DNA of 64,000 nt from NCBI RefSeq assembly GCF_026262505.1, contig NC_067205.1:5270001-5334000 (forward strand), in the 5' to 3' direction. The notes beneath the pieces were generated by a model. That model did no database searches, was not told where the DNA came from, and worked only from the letters and a program-made list of their open reading frames with translations. Numbering within the stretch: the stretch's first letter is position 1; every line of letters begins with the position of its first letter. A program made the position numbers and the translations under genes. Shown in pieces: positions 1-10,789 of the stretch. The stretch comes from Trichomonas vaginalis G3. Its lineage: Eukaryota > Parabasalia > Trichomonadida > Trichomonadidae.

Positions 1-1190
1 AAATCTAATTTGTTCTTTGTTGTGAAAATAGCATGTACAGTGCCATTGATTTCAGGTTTTTTGATAGTTATATAATGAACTTTGCACTTCGATTTTTCAT
101 CTTTGCATTTGATAATAGATGCAACTTCATCACCATATGCACTGAATGGCTTGTTGAATTCACTATAATTCTTATCATTTGATGAGAAATTATACATTTC
201 CAATTTAAATTCATCATTTGAAGCAAATACAGCACTTGGAACACATTTATATTCGCCCTCATTGAGTGAAACAACTTCACTTTTTGGTATATTTCGTTCA
301 AAATCAGTAAAAACATCCATTTGAGTCGCACACTTCAAAGTGTACAATAAATATAATGGATTAATACCTTCAGGTAGATCATCAGGATCAACAACAGGAT
401 CAACATCAGGATTATCATTACCACCACCACCGTTGAAAACATCCATATGTTGCTCTGTGTATGTAGTAATTTGTTCAAGAGTGTGAGCACCTTCTTCAGG
501 GAGAATATAGAAAATATCTTCTCCAAATGGATTTGTATAACCAACTACTGCTTCGGTACTTGGATCTGGTTCACATTTAATTGTAACTTCTTCACTTGAA
601 AAGGTATTTTCTTTATCATCGTGATGTGAAGATAGACTTAAAGATATACTATTGCCAATTTTCTTTTGTAGGTCTAAATCTGCCATAAAAATTTTATCGG
701 ATTTTTCACTTGTTATTGTAAACTTTAATGGGATTGCATTTGTAGCTACAAGGGCAAGTCCTTGTAGCATATTAATTTTCATTTTCTTTTCCATATTCTT
801 CAAAGTGGAAAATACACCATAATAATGTCCTCCCCCTACTCCTTGTGACATTGGTACTCCGATGAGTGTTATAGTAATAGCTTCTCCTGCATTTTTAGGT
901 GTTATCTTAATTTTGTTCAATTTGGTAAGTGAACCAACTAAGACGGGATTTTCAACAGATTTTAATTCCCCATTTTGTTGAGTTGCCGCATCATCGAACT
1001 TATAATTAACTGTATAGTCCTTGTCAGCTTTAATAAGAACAGATGACTCTACGCAAATACTTTCACCGGATCCTGCCGCAATTGTTTTTGTAACTATCAT
1101 GGAGTTAGCCATAGGAACTTTATTTTGATCTGTGCATCCAGGTATTGGATCAATAGCTGATAAAGATCTAATTGCAAATAATGCAAACAT
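1..1190 (-). CDS. Secreted or surface protein, N-terminal 396 residues (runs off the left edge)
   Basis: The frame opens at an ATG ending at 1190 and stays open for 396 codons to the window edge, so the C-terminus is missing. The first residues, MFALFAIRSLSA followed by IDPIPG, look like a short signal peptide, which points to the secretory pathway. The mature part is beta-like, with scattered cysteines and a hinge near residue 253 made of glycines followed by D, N, V and P residues, which may separate two similar extracellular modules. TCATTT lies at 1193-1198, right before the ATG, and fits the trichomonad Inr, which supports this start. I do not recognise the family. No membrane anchor is seen in the part present, so a C-terminal anchor could lie outside the window. 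Confidence 0.7.
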   Translation of the reverse strand, partial: MFALFAIRSLSAIDPIPGCTDQNKVPMANSMIVTKTIAAGSGESICVESSVLIKADKDYTVNYKFDDAATQQNGELKSVENPVLVGSLTKLNKIKITPKNAGEAITITLIGVPMSQGVGGGHYYGVFSTLKNMEKKMKINMLQGLALVATNAIPLKFTITSEKSDKIFMADLDLQKKIGNSISLSLSSHHDDKENTFSSEEVTIKCEPDPSTEAVVGYTNPFGEDIFYILPEEGAHTLEQITTYTEQHMDVFNGGGGNDNPDVDPVVDPDDLPEGINPLYLLYTLKCATQMDVFTDFERNIPKSEVVSLNEGEYKCVPSAVFASNDEFKLEMYNFSSNDKNYSEFNKPFSAYGDEVASIIKCKDEKSKCKVHYITIKKPEINGTVHAIFTTKNKLD

Positions 1191-1875
1191 AAAAATGAAG
1201 TGATTGTTAGAAAAATGGTTTTGAGAAAAAATTTTTAATTGTGTTTTACAATATAAATAATTAATATTCGTTTATATATTTTGGAAATTTGACATTTGAT
1301 AACAAATAATTAAGCGTTAGAGATAATTGAATAATATTCAATTATCCTTGACATTGCATTTTCAATAATACTATATTTGGATCCTATTATTCTATAAAGA
1401 ATTGAAGCGTTGAGAAATTCAAGGAAAGTGTCGGTTATAATTTTATTCAAATGATAAATTAATAATAAAATCTTAATATATATGGGAGTATGGAGTAATC
1501 GAAAACCCTCTCGTTTGATTTCATTAAAATGAAAAATGTGATGAAATTCAGAATATTGTAATTCTATATAATTCAATAATAGAACAATTTACTTCAAACG
1601 ATACAAAAAACGAGTGATTCAATTTTCGAAAAGCACGTTAGAATAAGAATTGACATTCCTTTTTCCATTGGTTAACATTCCTGTGTTATAAAAGGTATTT
1701 TATTTAAACTCAACAATAGATATATTCATAAAAAAATGGAGCATTTACATTTACAATTACTCATTTAATGAATAAAAAAATTTTATATATAATCAATTTT
1801 CCTCAAGTTTTCTGAGCTTTGCCTCAGAAAATTTTGAGATATATATAAAATATCACACCCTTCAAGTTGTTTTAG
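1191..1875. other. AT-rich spacer
   Basis: Very AT-rich DNA with no convincing gene. A minus-strand open stretch at 1310-1576 has biased composition and no recognisable domain, so I do not call it. The spacer contains TTTCTGAGCTTTGCCTCAGAAA at about 1809-1830, a short hairpin. Confidence 0.4.
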
Positions 1876-2127
1876 GATTATGATTTTATTGAAAAAAATG
1901 GAAAACAAAAAATTGAATTGTTAGATATACCAAGTTCACGATTTTTCAGAGGATATAAAATTCCTGAGTTTATGAGATCACATTTTAATTATCCAATTTT
2001 TAAAGAGCCGATCTTCCTCGAATATAAAGATTTTGGTCTAAAGTTGAGAATTTCTGAAATTCACGTTGATGATATATCAAAATCCTTATTTTTAGTAACT
2101 ATAATAGTTGGATATATTAAATTATAA
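1876..2127 (+). pseudogene. Gene fragment, family unknown
   Basis: An open frame of 83 codons with protein-like composition (for example RFFRGYKIPEFMRSH and EYKDFGLKLRISEIHVDD). A stop codon lies directly upstream and there is no ATG near its 5' end, so it begins in mid-protein. The last 15 residues turn hydrophobic just before the stop. It sits among other fragments, which suggests a decayed host gene. No trichomonad-type splice acceptor is visible that would make it an exon. No function can be given. Confidence 0.35.
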
Positions 2128-2669
2128 TAATTCTTTTTTTCCTTGTATTATTATTTTCGTCTGGAAAAGCGATAAAATTATCGTTTTCGTCAGACAACAA
2201 CAATAATTTTTTATTTTCAGGGTCATGCTAAAAAGATAAATTTATGAGATTGCATTGCATCTATTAGGAAATTTTAGTGAAAGTAAATTGAATGGTTTGA
2301 GTTTATGATTTTAACTTCGCAAAAAAAATTGACTCGAAATTCACAAAAAATGAAACAATGTGAAGTTAGAAATAGGATGATAACATGCACAAGGAGCTAT
2401 TAAATAAAGTTGTGTATGAGTGGATTGTGCTTGAATTAATAGAAATAGAGTTATCGTTCAATAGTTCAGATGCCAGACGAAAATGATATTGCTTTTTTTA
2501 ACAAACATGTAGTAATTGTAACATTCTCTAAAAGAAACATCTATTTTAGGACTTAATGAATCAACCTCTCGAAGAAACTTGTTGGGTAACATTTTCCGTG
2601 GATCTTTTTATGGTGCACTTATCACTTTTTGGTATTCTCTCAATTTTTTTTTAAACATCCAAGGATTAA

Positions 2670-2849
2670 AAGTTAATATTTTTGGTGAGGAATAACGTGC
2701 TCAATGTTATTGCAATTGAAAATAAAATTGTTGATGTCAAATCCGATGATTATTTTTCATTCAAAAATATGACATTATTTATATTGAATGGCAAAGATGT
2801 CACCATTAATGATAACTCATTGTTTCTTTCTTGTCAGCTTTGTTTCTAA
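2670..2849 (+). pseudogene. Gene fragment, family unknown
   Basis: An open frame of 59 codons with no ATG at its 5' end. The middle reads like real protein (NVIAIENKIVDVKSDDYF, then LFILNGKDVTINDN). It overlaps the 3' end of the minus-strand tail remnant at 2806-3126, so at least one of the two is no longer functional. Family unknown. Confidence 0.3.
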
Positions 2850-3126
2850 AGACGAAGAACCATCTGAGGAAACAAATTATTGCAATAACAATTACAATTG
2901 CAACGATCATCACCACCAACAGCCTTTTCTTCGCCTTTCTTTGAATTTTCTTTAATTTCTGATGGTCTAATGGGATATCATTCATTATAGAATCAGCGAA
3001 AATTGATTCCTTCGGCTCTTCTGCTGAATATTTGACACCGCCACTAAACATTCACATTTGATTACAATCGATTCCTTCTGGAAGCTTGGTTGGGATACCA
3101 AAAACATGTTTTCCATTGAGTACCAC
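2806..3126 (-). pseudogene. C-terminal remnant of a single-pass surface protein
   Basis: From the ATG at 3051 the frame encodes an acidic linker (KYSAEEPKESIFADSI), a basic stretch (KKIQRKAKKR), one strong membrane helix of about 20 residues (LLVVMIVAIVIVIAIICFL) and a short charged tail. This is the usual tail layout of trichomonad type I surface proteins. The same frame continues upstream through an in-frame TGA at about 3052-3054 into VLNGKHVFGIPTKLPEGID, so the segment looks like the end of a longer ectodomain that has been lost. It could still be made as an 81-residue tail-anchored peptide, but I think decay is more likely. Confidence 0.5.
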
Positions 3127-3681
3127 CTAGAAGACCTGAAATATTTTTCAGCTTACTGGGAAAATGTGTTACTAAAATGCAATAATCCTAGATCATTGCT
3201 TTCTTGGTTGCAGTTTAATATGAAAAATCAGAAGCATGAACCTTTTTGACGAAAGGCAAGGTGATGAATATAATTTTTTCATATTAATAATAATTTTTTC
3301 TAAAAACACTCTGAGTCCTGTTTAAATACTTAAATGGCATGTAAATCTCATTAAATGTTTCCATTTTTAAAATGAGTTTAAGTTCGTAAGGCACTAATTC
3401 TAGATTTATGGCTCAAAATTTGGCCAAAAAGAACGTATTTGCCCCTCAAAAAATAGCTTAGACTCTAACTCCTCTCAGCATCAAGTTGTGCGATTTAAAT
3501 TTGATGAATTCTAAATCAAGTTCTAATTAGAGTGTATTTAGAAGAATTAATATCAATGATTACTTGAATAACTTAGATTGCCCCTAAAAATCATAAATTC
3601 ACAATGATTCTCCGTGTAATGACAATCAATAAAAATTGAGAGGGTGAAATAAAAAAAAACTCGTTGTTTATTCTAATTTTC
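3127..3681. other. Spacer without recognisable gene
   Basis: No coding signal on either strand. AT-rich, leading into the Inr-like TCATTT before the gene at 3689. Confidence 0.4.
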
Positions 3682-3685
3682 ATTT
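3680..3685 (+). promoter_or_regulatory. Inr-like start-site motif TCATTT
   Basis: TCATTT lies within 10 bases of the ATG at 3689. It fits the TCAYTW initiator known from trichomonads and argues that 3689, not 3761, is the original start. Confidence 0.5.
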
Positions 3686-3688
3686 AAT

Positions 3689-4186
3689 ATGAATTCCTTT
3701 GTGCTGAGCCTTGCCAAAGCTAATGCAAAAATGAAGGAGTAAGTAGAGTATTACAGTAAAATGCAAAAAGAGAGTGCATTAAAATTTAAAAGAATGCAAA
3801 AAGAAGCAAAAACAGCATTTATAGCTCGTCCAAAATTGAAATTACGAAAAGTTGAAGCGCCTCCGCACTATTCGCCACCAAGAAATATCCGATTAAAGCC
3901 TCCTTCCCCAGATCCTCAAACACAAGCATATAATTCTTTCCCCTATAATGAAAGACCAGTATTTATGAACTACGCGTTGCCCGCTCAGCCAAGCACCTTG
4001 GCAAATCGCTGTTATAATTCGGTTGCCAATCGAAAATTTATTAATAATGAATTAAATAACTTTCTAGATCAAGTAGAAAATCCAAATCCTTCCCTTGCTC
4101 CCCTTTATGAACCTTCAGTTGATCCAGTTTTACATATTGGGCAATTTAATGATTTAGAAATCAAATTGGATGCAAACGAAGAGTAG
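3689..4186 (+). CDS. Small basic, proline-rich protein with an early in-frame stop
   Basis: The best start by context is the ATG at 3689, just after an Inr-like TCATTT. The frame is interrupted once, by TAA at 3740-3742, and then runs open to 4186. The sequence around the stop is a continuous lysine-rich helix (KANAKMKE, stop, VEYYSKMQKESALKFK), so the reading is plainly one gene. Translation from the next ATG at 3761 gives 141 residues: a basic helix (1-35), a proline-rich stretch (PPHYSPPRNIRLKPPSPDP, about 38-58) and an acidic end. The stop lies in an 18-base GTAAGT...ACAG segment whose removal would keep frame, but that is shorter than any intron I know of. Other options are a recent nonsense change or restart at 3761. 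Function unknown. Confidence 0.6.
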
Positions 4187-4468
4187 TATGCTAATTGTAA
4201 TGGATTATTTTACAAATTTGTTTTTAAATTCAATGTAAAATTTATCATGTATGTTTATTTTCTTCTTTATTTCCTATATTTTTAAATGATGCTACCTATT
4301 ATTAAATATTCCCTTTGAAAAATGAGGTTTTATACATGAAATAATAACATTATTTAAATAATGAAATTTTTTGGAATAGAGTGGATGATATAATATACTT
4401 TCATCCATCACAATTATTATTTAAAATTATTTGAGCAGGTAATAAAGCAAAAAACAAATTCTGAATGT
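4187..4468. other. Convergent 3' spacer
   Basis: 282 bases between two genes that point at each other. AT-rich, no gene seen. Confidence 0.4.
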
Positions 4469-5755
4469 TTACTCAAATATATCACCAAAGAAATCAATTT
4501 GCGATAAAGCAAGGTTATAGTATTGACTTCCTGCCCAGTTTGGTCCTCCTTGAACAATTTTGAGGTATCTAAACGGATCTGACTGCGGTCTAACCTGGAA
4601 CGTAACAGCATGATATTTTCCATTCAAAGCTTCAATATCCCATTCAGCATCAATTTCATTCCATTCTTTTTTATTGTTCGAGCCTAACAATTTCCATGAT
4701 CTCATTGTGTGGAACTTAACACCTCCTAAACCCCTGATTGAATAAGCACTCAATGCAATCCTCCGATTCTTAAAATCGAATTGTATCCAGCTATCTTTAT
4801 CATTCACTGTTCCAAAGATAGTTCCATTATTCTCAAATATGTTTGCCATTGTTCCAAAGTCAGTACTCGATGCAGAGATTTCAATATCACCACGACTATG
4901 AGGATGGTCACCTGTTTCAGTAGCAAGAGCTTTCACAATGCCTCCAAAGGCATTTTTAGTATATGGTATGGATTTTGATGGCTTTTGTTTGTCAAATTTT
5001 ATAAATCGTTTTGCATCTTCTACATTTGGAACAGAAACTTCTTTTAGAAGCCTATTTTTAATAGATTCCCATATTCTTCCTGATAAGCCTGCTTCTTCTG
5101 CTAGTTTTATATACTTTGGCATATCTATTGAAGGAAGATATTCGCAAAATACACAATTTATTAATTTTATGTGTTTCTTATTAAACTCAGTGGCTTCAAA
5201 CACAAAATTCAATAACTGAGTCTCAGAAGTTATTTGTAAATTCGGTGAATCTAAAATTGCTTCTAAAACTTCAGTATCAAGTTGCTTAAGGTATCCAAAA
5301 TCATACATTGGGAATCTTTCAGCCATATAATCTGCTTCTTTTGAAGCAGAGATTTTTAAGAACAATTTCTCCTTTAATCTTCGAGCAGCATTATCAGGAT
5401 TTAATGGTGTAGAGTCGAAAGATGTTGCCAAAGTTAAAAGTTCTTTGTTTTGTAACTCCATTGCTGCACTAAGTAAGAATAAATAGTTTGAATCATCAAC
5501 TTGTATTTGTTGGCCGTACATTAAGTCCATAATCTGCATAAACTGCTTATCAGGATCCTGAATGTTTAACTGAAGTGATGAAACTGTTGTATCTAATATA
5601 GTCATCGCGGCAACTTTAGGAGATATAAAGTTTGCAAGTGCATGTTCACATGTATAGTATTCTCCATCGACTATAAAAGTGAATTTATCATATGGTTTTA
5701 CTGATCTATTAACATTTAAACCTTGAGTTGATAATGTAATGGGTTTACCTGGCAT
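4469..5755 (-). CDS. BTB-BACK-discoidin (F5/8 type C) domain protein
   Basis: 428 residues from the ATG at 5755. The frame is open further upstream but only without ATG, and an Inr-like TCATTT lies about 20 bases before this ATG, so I take it as the start. Residues about 24-110 form a BTB/POZ domain (FTFIVDGEYYTCEHALAN, then TILDTTVSSLQLNI). About 120-230 is a helical BACK-like stretch, and about 275-428 is a discoidin-like beta sandwich (WIQFDFKNRRIALSAYSIRG, then SWKLLGSNNKKEWNEI). BTB proteins commonly dimerise and recruit cullin-3 ubiquitin ligases, with the discoidin domain as possible substrate or ligand binder. This domain set is expanded in trichomonads. Intracellular, since no signal peptide or membrane segment is seen. 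It shares orientation with the kinase 148 bases upstream. Confidence 0.8.
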   Translation of the reverse strand: MPGKPITLSTQGLNVNRSVKPYDKFTFIVDGEYYTCEHALANFISPKVAAMTILDTTVSSLQLNIQDPDKQFMQIMDLMYGQQIQVDDSNYLFLLSAAMELQNKELLTLATSFDSTPLNPDNAARRLKEKLFLKISASKEADYMAERFPMYDFGYLKQLDTEVLEAILDSPNLQITSETQLLNFVFEATEFNKKHIKLINCVFCEYLPSIDMPKYIKLAEEAGLSGRIWESIKNRLLKEVSVPNVEDAKRFIKFDKQKPSKSIPYTKNAFGGIVKALATETGDHPHSRGDIEISASSTDFGTMANIFENNGTIFGTVNDKDSWIQFDFKNRRIALSAYSIRGLGGVKFHTMRSWKLLGSNNKKEWNEIDAEWDIEALNGKYHAVTFQVRPQSDPFRYLKIVQGGPNWAGSQYYNLALSQIDFFGDIFE

Positions 5756-5903
5756 ATTATGATCCAAAAGTAAATGATCTATCAATATCTCTGCAATATA
5801 AAAGGTTTTGAAATGCCAAATCCAAGAAAAACAAAGAAAAAATTAATAACGAGAATTTATTAAAAATAAAAAGAGGATATTTACAATACAAAACCGTATA
5901 AAA

Positions 5904-8270
5904 CTATTTTTTAATATGAAAAACCTTTGATAAAAGATCAAAAGTATCTTGTGAAGACTCTTTGAACTTTGGATCAATTGCAAGGTTCATTGCGAGCTTT
6001 CTAACGCTCATAAACTGATAAGAAATGGCCAAAATTTTAGCACAGAACTGTAAATCGTCGATAAATGGAACTTGATTCAAAATTTCAAGAGCTAAGTCAG
6101 AATTATAGCATGCAGCCAAGCAAGCAAACTCTGCATCTTTATCTGGTATCTTTTTGAGGAGTTCTGGCAAAACAATTTTTCTCGGACTTTCAGATGCGGC
6201 CAAATAGCCAAGCATTCGCTGTGATTCATCGTCTGACTTAATAAGATCAAGTATTATCTCATCTGATAACCTTTTTGCAGATTTTAGTCCTAATAACCAT
6301 CTTATTGCCGCAATTTTGAGGGATTTGTTATCAGATGAGAGCGCTTTGACACATTTATCGGCTATTGCAATGGCTAGCTTCGGATTATACTTAGTACTTG
6401 CCAAAACTTCGAGAGATAATAATAAATTTTGGTCAGAATTCGAATAAATAACAGCCATACTAGCTAATCCGTTCTTACAAGCAGCAATAATAATATTTGT
6501 ATCTGAATCAAGTGATCCTGTTGGGATTTCTTCGATGTATGGAATTAAAACTTCTTCAGGAACAGAATTTGTTGGTAAATTACGCAAATATGCAGCTGAC
6601 TCTTTGAGTTTTGATGTTCCTGCAAAGAATTTTAGCAATTTTATAATATATTTCTGGTCATGTTGGATTCCTGTTTCAAAAAGGATCGCCCAGAGATCAC
6701 CAACCAGTTCAGGGGGTAATGTTTTGTTGTAGAATTGCATGGCTAGCTGTTCAAGAGGGAGATGATTGAACTTTACGTTTTTCATTGCGGAATTCCATTC
6801 TGCGTACAGTTTTTCCGCGACTGTCCTGTTCTCCATGATGTAGGACTTCACGGCCTGTATGTCTGTTCCTGGAAAATATATTTCTAAGTTCTCAAATCTT
6901 TGGACAATTTCGTCAAAAGTTGGTCTTACGTCAGGATTGGCGTCCCAGCATTGCGTGATTAGGTCTTTTAGGAGCGGTGGAGTGTTCTTTTTCAGTTTTG
7001 GCCGCAATCCTTCTTCGACAATTTTATGAGCCAATTCTTTCTTGTCGTCCATGCCTGGATACGGTCTTTTCTTGGTCAGGAGCTCAACAAGAAGAATTCC
7101 GTACGCGTAGACATCGATTTTCGACGTAAATTTGTGAGATGAAACTAAAATTTCCGGAGCCATCCATTGTGTTGTTCCGACGGTTTGTGCTTTGAATGTA
7201 TCGTCATCGTTAAACGATTTTGCGAATCCGAAATCGCAAATTCTGATCTTGTAGTTGTTATCTAGTAAAATGTTCAAAGATTTCAGGTCTCTGTGAACAA
7301 TTTGGCATGCGTGGAGGTACTGCATGCCTCTGGCAATGTCGTAGGCTGCAATGGTGTATTGTGTGGCCGACATTTTGTGATTTTTCCTGCAATCATCAAA
7401 TAAAGATTTATTTGGCATGAATTCGGTGATAATCGTGTAAGGAGGCACGTCTGTAGCACCTATAAATCGTATTAGACATGGATGGGATATTTTATTTAAG
7501 ACAGCAAGGACTGCAACCTCTCTTTGGAATAATTGTAAATTTGATCCATTCAAATTTACAAATTTAAAGCGTTTGAGAGCGACTTTCTCGCCTGTTTTCT
7601 TATAAGTACCTTTGTAGACAACTGCTGAGAGTCCATGACCAATTTCTTCTTCAATTTCGAAATCATCAATAAAAACTCGCCATTGTTGGTAATTTATAGG
7701 GATGGGAGAAAACATACGGCTGCCTTCATCCTTTGTATGATCTAAAAGTGCTAAAGATTCCGTAATATCTGTAAATCTGTTTTGGATTTGATTAATTAGA
7801 TCTGTATCTTCTGTTTCGGATTGAAGAAATGCAGCAAATGATGCACAGATTGCACGCAAATCATATACATGATATAATTGAAGTTCTGAGCTTTCGGGAT
7901 CAAAATTTAACGAAATTTCGTGATTTAATGGATCAATTGCATCACGAAGCGTATTAATAAGCGTTTTTATTTGTTCGTAAACGAAATTTGCTGGATTTTC
8001 TAGCGTAGGGACTGTCCAAGTTTGAATTATATAAAGAGCAAGTAAATTTTTAAAATCACTAAAGCATCCAATCATTTTCTTTATGGATCTCATTTCTTCT
8101 CTTGCTATCACATCATTTTCAGGCTGTTCATCGTACCAATTTGCAAATTTATCAAGCTGATTTAGGACGAACTCAAATTTTTTTCGATGAACAGCTGTTT
8201 GATCTGATAATACGCGTAATGCCCTCATCGCCTTCCGAACTTTGTGCTGAGCACTGGTTCGGGGAGTCAT
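5904..8270 (-). CDS. TKL-like protein kinase with helical N- and C-terminal regions
   Basis: 788 residues from the ATG at 8270. Residues 1-195 are helical and resemble the N-terminal part seen before many trichomonad TKL kinases. About 203-462 is a complete kinase domain: glycine loop GHGLSAVV (211-218), ATP-anchoring lysine in KVALKRF (233), HRDLKSLN with catalytic D328, DFG at 346-348, and APE at 372-374. About 470-788 is all-helical with repeated leucine-rich helix pairs (LAIAIADKCVKALSS, AAIRWLLGLKS), which suggests ARM/HEAT-like repeats for partner binding. All catalytic residues are present, so an active serine/threonine kinase is expected. No membrane segment is seen, so it is probably cytosolic. 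The upstream TCATCT is only a partial Inr match. Confidence 0.9.
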   Translation of the reverse strand: MTPRTSAQHKVRKAMRALRVLSDQTAVHRKKFEFVLNQLDKFANWYDEQPENDVIAREEMRSIKKMIGCFSDFKNLLALYIIQTWTVPTLENPANFVYEQIKTLINTLRDAIDPLNHEISLNFDPESSELQLYHVYDLRAICASFAAFLQSETEDTDLINQIQNRFTDITESLALLDHTKDEGSRMFSPIPINYQQWRVFIDDFEIEEEIGHGLSAVVYKGTYKKTGEKVALKRFKFVNLNGSNLQLFQREVAVLAVLNKISHPCLIRFIGATDVPPYTIITEFMPNKSLFDDCRKNHKMSATQYTIAAYDIARGMQYLHACQIVHRDLKSLNILLDNNYKIRICDFGFAKSFNDDDTFKAQTVGTTQWMAPEILVSSHKFTSKIDVYAYGILLVELLTKKRPYPGMDDKKELAHKIVEEGLRPKLKKNTPPLLKDLITQCWDANPDVRPTFDEIVQRFENLEIYFPGTDIQAVKSYIMENRTVAEKLYAEWNSAMKNVKFNHLPLEQLAMQFYNKTLPPELVGDLWAILFETGIQHDQKYIIKLLKFFAGTSKLKESAAYLRNLPTNSVPEEVLIPYIEEIPTGSLDSDTNIIIAACKNGLASMAVIYSNSDQNLLLSLEVLASTKYNPKLAIAIADKCVKALSSDNKSLKIAAIRWLLGLKSAKRLSDEIILDLIKSDDESQRMLGYLAASESPRKIVLPELLKKIPDKDAEFACLAACYNSDLALEILNQVPFIDDLQFCAKILAISYQFMSVRKLAMNLAIDPKFKESSQDTFDLLSKVFHIKK

Positions 8271-9531
8271 TTTTTTCAGCTTGGCACTTTTCTCATCAAA
8301 GATGATACATCTGAAACATGGCTATTGTACATCATTACTGGATTGCTTTTCCAAAAAATGTTTATAATGATATGAAATTTTCCTATCATTCGTATTTTTA
8401 TTGAAATCTTTATCTAAATTAAGGTAGAATGCATATAATGAGAGATAAATGTATTGTATATGATTTGTGTTGTTCGGTATTTCGGTAAATTATCATTATT
8501 GATTTAAAAAAATAATACAATGAATATTTCAGCTCTGCTTTCCTGTAATTGAATAATTCTTTAAAACATATCTCGATATGGCATTATTTAGACTCTCTCG
8601 TTGATTCGATAAATTTACAATTTGAAAGATATTTTTTTCAAATTTCTAAAATATTAACCCACATTCCGGAAGTATGTATTGATTAACAATCATCCAGATA
8701 CTTGCTTATAATAATAAAATGATTTTATTTTGAAATATAAAATATTAATTGTGAATATCATTAATATAATCCTTTAAACAATGGGTCAATGTGTAATATT
8801 AAATATATGGCATGGGTATTGGGCTAAACCTGAATGTTTTGGGAAATTATATTTATCATAGAAATTTACAATTAATAACATGAACAACTTAATGATTGCA
8901 CGCAAGGAATTGTCTGTAGCAGAACCGTTGTTCAAGATCAAATGAAATTCTCAAATGATTCATAAAATGCTTCAATTTTTTGAAGGTATTTTCAAAATTG
9001 ATATGACGACAAAAATTGGATTTGAATAACCGCAATCATTGAATTTCTTAGTTTAAAATATTGTCCTTTTATATGAGTCATGCCTAAATTAGAAAAATGT
9101 ATTTGTGAAATAAATTTTTTTGAATGTATCGAATAATTTTTAATAAACTCAAAAATTGAACCGTCATCCCATATAAATATTTTCTGAAGCTCACTGAAAT
9201 CATAGTCTATGTTTCATAGATAGCTCCAAAAACATAATCTTTTTTAATATTGATAAAAAGCATCACCATAATTTGAAAATAAAAACATTTTATACAATAT
9301 TTCTTTGAGCAGATATGGAATGAGATGAATCTTCTATAGGTATCATATCTCTCTTGATTTTTTGATTTTTGTATCCTTTTTGAACTGAATTTTATATCTT
9401 ATTGAAATTGAGGCTTAATTTTTGTTTGAATTAATCCTGTATGCAATAAATCTATTCACTAATTGTTATCATCGGAATTTATTATGAAAAATAAGATTAT
9501 GTGAAATTCGATTTCGAACGAAACTATGAAT
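8271..9531. other. 1.26 kb AT-rich spacer
   Basis: No open frame with protein-like composition on either strand. I see no RNA gene or end repeats here. It separates the kinase promoter from a MITE. Confidence 0.4.
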
Positions 9532-9535
9532 TTAA

Positions 9536-10579
9536 GGGTGCACCCGTATGTACGTTTATTTGAGAGGAGGAGGATTACCCTCTCAATTTTGAGGGATTCG
9601 TTAGTTTATTTTCTCGATGAATATGCAATAAAATTTGATTTTTACCTTATCAATATACTTCATATAATATACACATGTTCATGTAAAAACTTTTTTCCAA
9701 AATCCTCAGGAATTAAGGGATTTTTGAATTTTAAGAATTTTTTTCGAATTTTTTCGAAAAAAAAATATTTTCAGAACAGCCTTAACGGCTAAGATTTAGG
9801 AACAATGTTAAGTATCAAAAAGAAAGGAGGTCTGATATAGACAACATATATCGTTGAAGATTGAAAAAATCTCTAATATTTGAGCCCAAAATTTCAAATT
9901 TTAATTTTTTGAAAAAAGAGGCCACCCGTATGTACGTTTATTTGAGAGGAGGAGGAGGATTATATTTTTGAAAGGGTGAAACATTATGAATATGTTAATT
10001 ATATAATAATATGTATTATTATAAAAAAGAAAAAATAAAGCACGTTAAAATTTTTCTTTCTTGATTTTTTACAAAATCTACTTAGAATTATGCAAAATAT
10101 GACTAAATAATTATAAATTTCAAGTTAAATTTTAATTTTGATAAATAATTTAAATTTCAAAATGTCAAGTTCAGTTCGACTATGTATGTAGTAATTCCTC
10201 AATAAAGTGCCAAAACCCTATTAAAATATATGAACATTTTCAAAATTTTAATGTTTTTATTTAAAAATTTGATGGAATATGAGCTTCAAACAATTATTAT
10301 GTAAATAAAAATAATTAAATATATGTATTTATTCGTATTACAACCGTAGTAAGTCGATTCTTCCTTTCTTCTACTGAGTTTTGAATTTGATTTCGAATTG
10401 TAAAGAGATTCAAAGGGAAAATACTAGCGGATAAAAACTACCTCCATGAAAGGGTCATAATGGAGTCAAGTTGTATTTTTTGATATTTTTTGCTTTTCGA
10501 GCCTAAATAGGTAGCCAAGATAATGCCTAAAAATAAGGTTCTAAATTCTGAAGTTTACATGATCCTCTCGTGTGCACCC
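9536..10579. mobile_element. TTAA-flanked MITE-like element, 1044 bp
   Basis: TTAA occurs at 9532-9535 and 10580-10583, and the DNA between them begins GGGTGCACCCG and ends with the inverse of GGGTGCACACG, so the ends match at 10 of 11 bases. TTAA duplications are typical of Kolobok and piggyBac-like transposons, and Kolobok is known in trichomonads. No transposase gene is present, so this would be a non-autonomous copy. A 35-bp stretch (CACCCGTATGTACGTTTATT and following) near the left end is repeated in direct orientation at about 9923-9957. Only four flanking bases and a short inverted end support the call, so it is tentative. Confidence 0.5.
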
Positions 10580-10778
10580 TTAAGTCCCTTTTGCAAAATG
10601 TTACTCATATAATTTGAATCTGAGGCACGCTAATTTTTGAGAGCATCAAATATTCGTTGATAATTTTTGATAAAATCATTTGCATGTTTCTAATAAAAGG
10701 CTTTTGTCTAAAAACTCATTTGAATAAAATTCAATAGTCTCACAAAAATTTCAGAAATATTTGAAATCAAATTTATTT

Positions 10779-10784
10779 TCATTT
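10779..10784 (+). promoter_or_regulatory. Inr-like start-site motif TCATTT
   Basis: TCATTT lies 6 bases before the ATG of the Myb gene, in the expected position for the trichomonad TCAYTW initiator. Confidence 0.55.
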
Positions 10785-10789
10785 TAATA

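Noticed and set aside
1310-1576. Minus-strand open stretch of 88 codons
   Set aside because: Hydrophobic AT-driven composition, no domain and no Inr-like motif.
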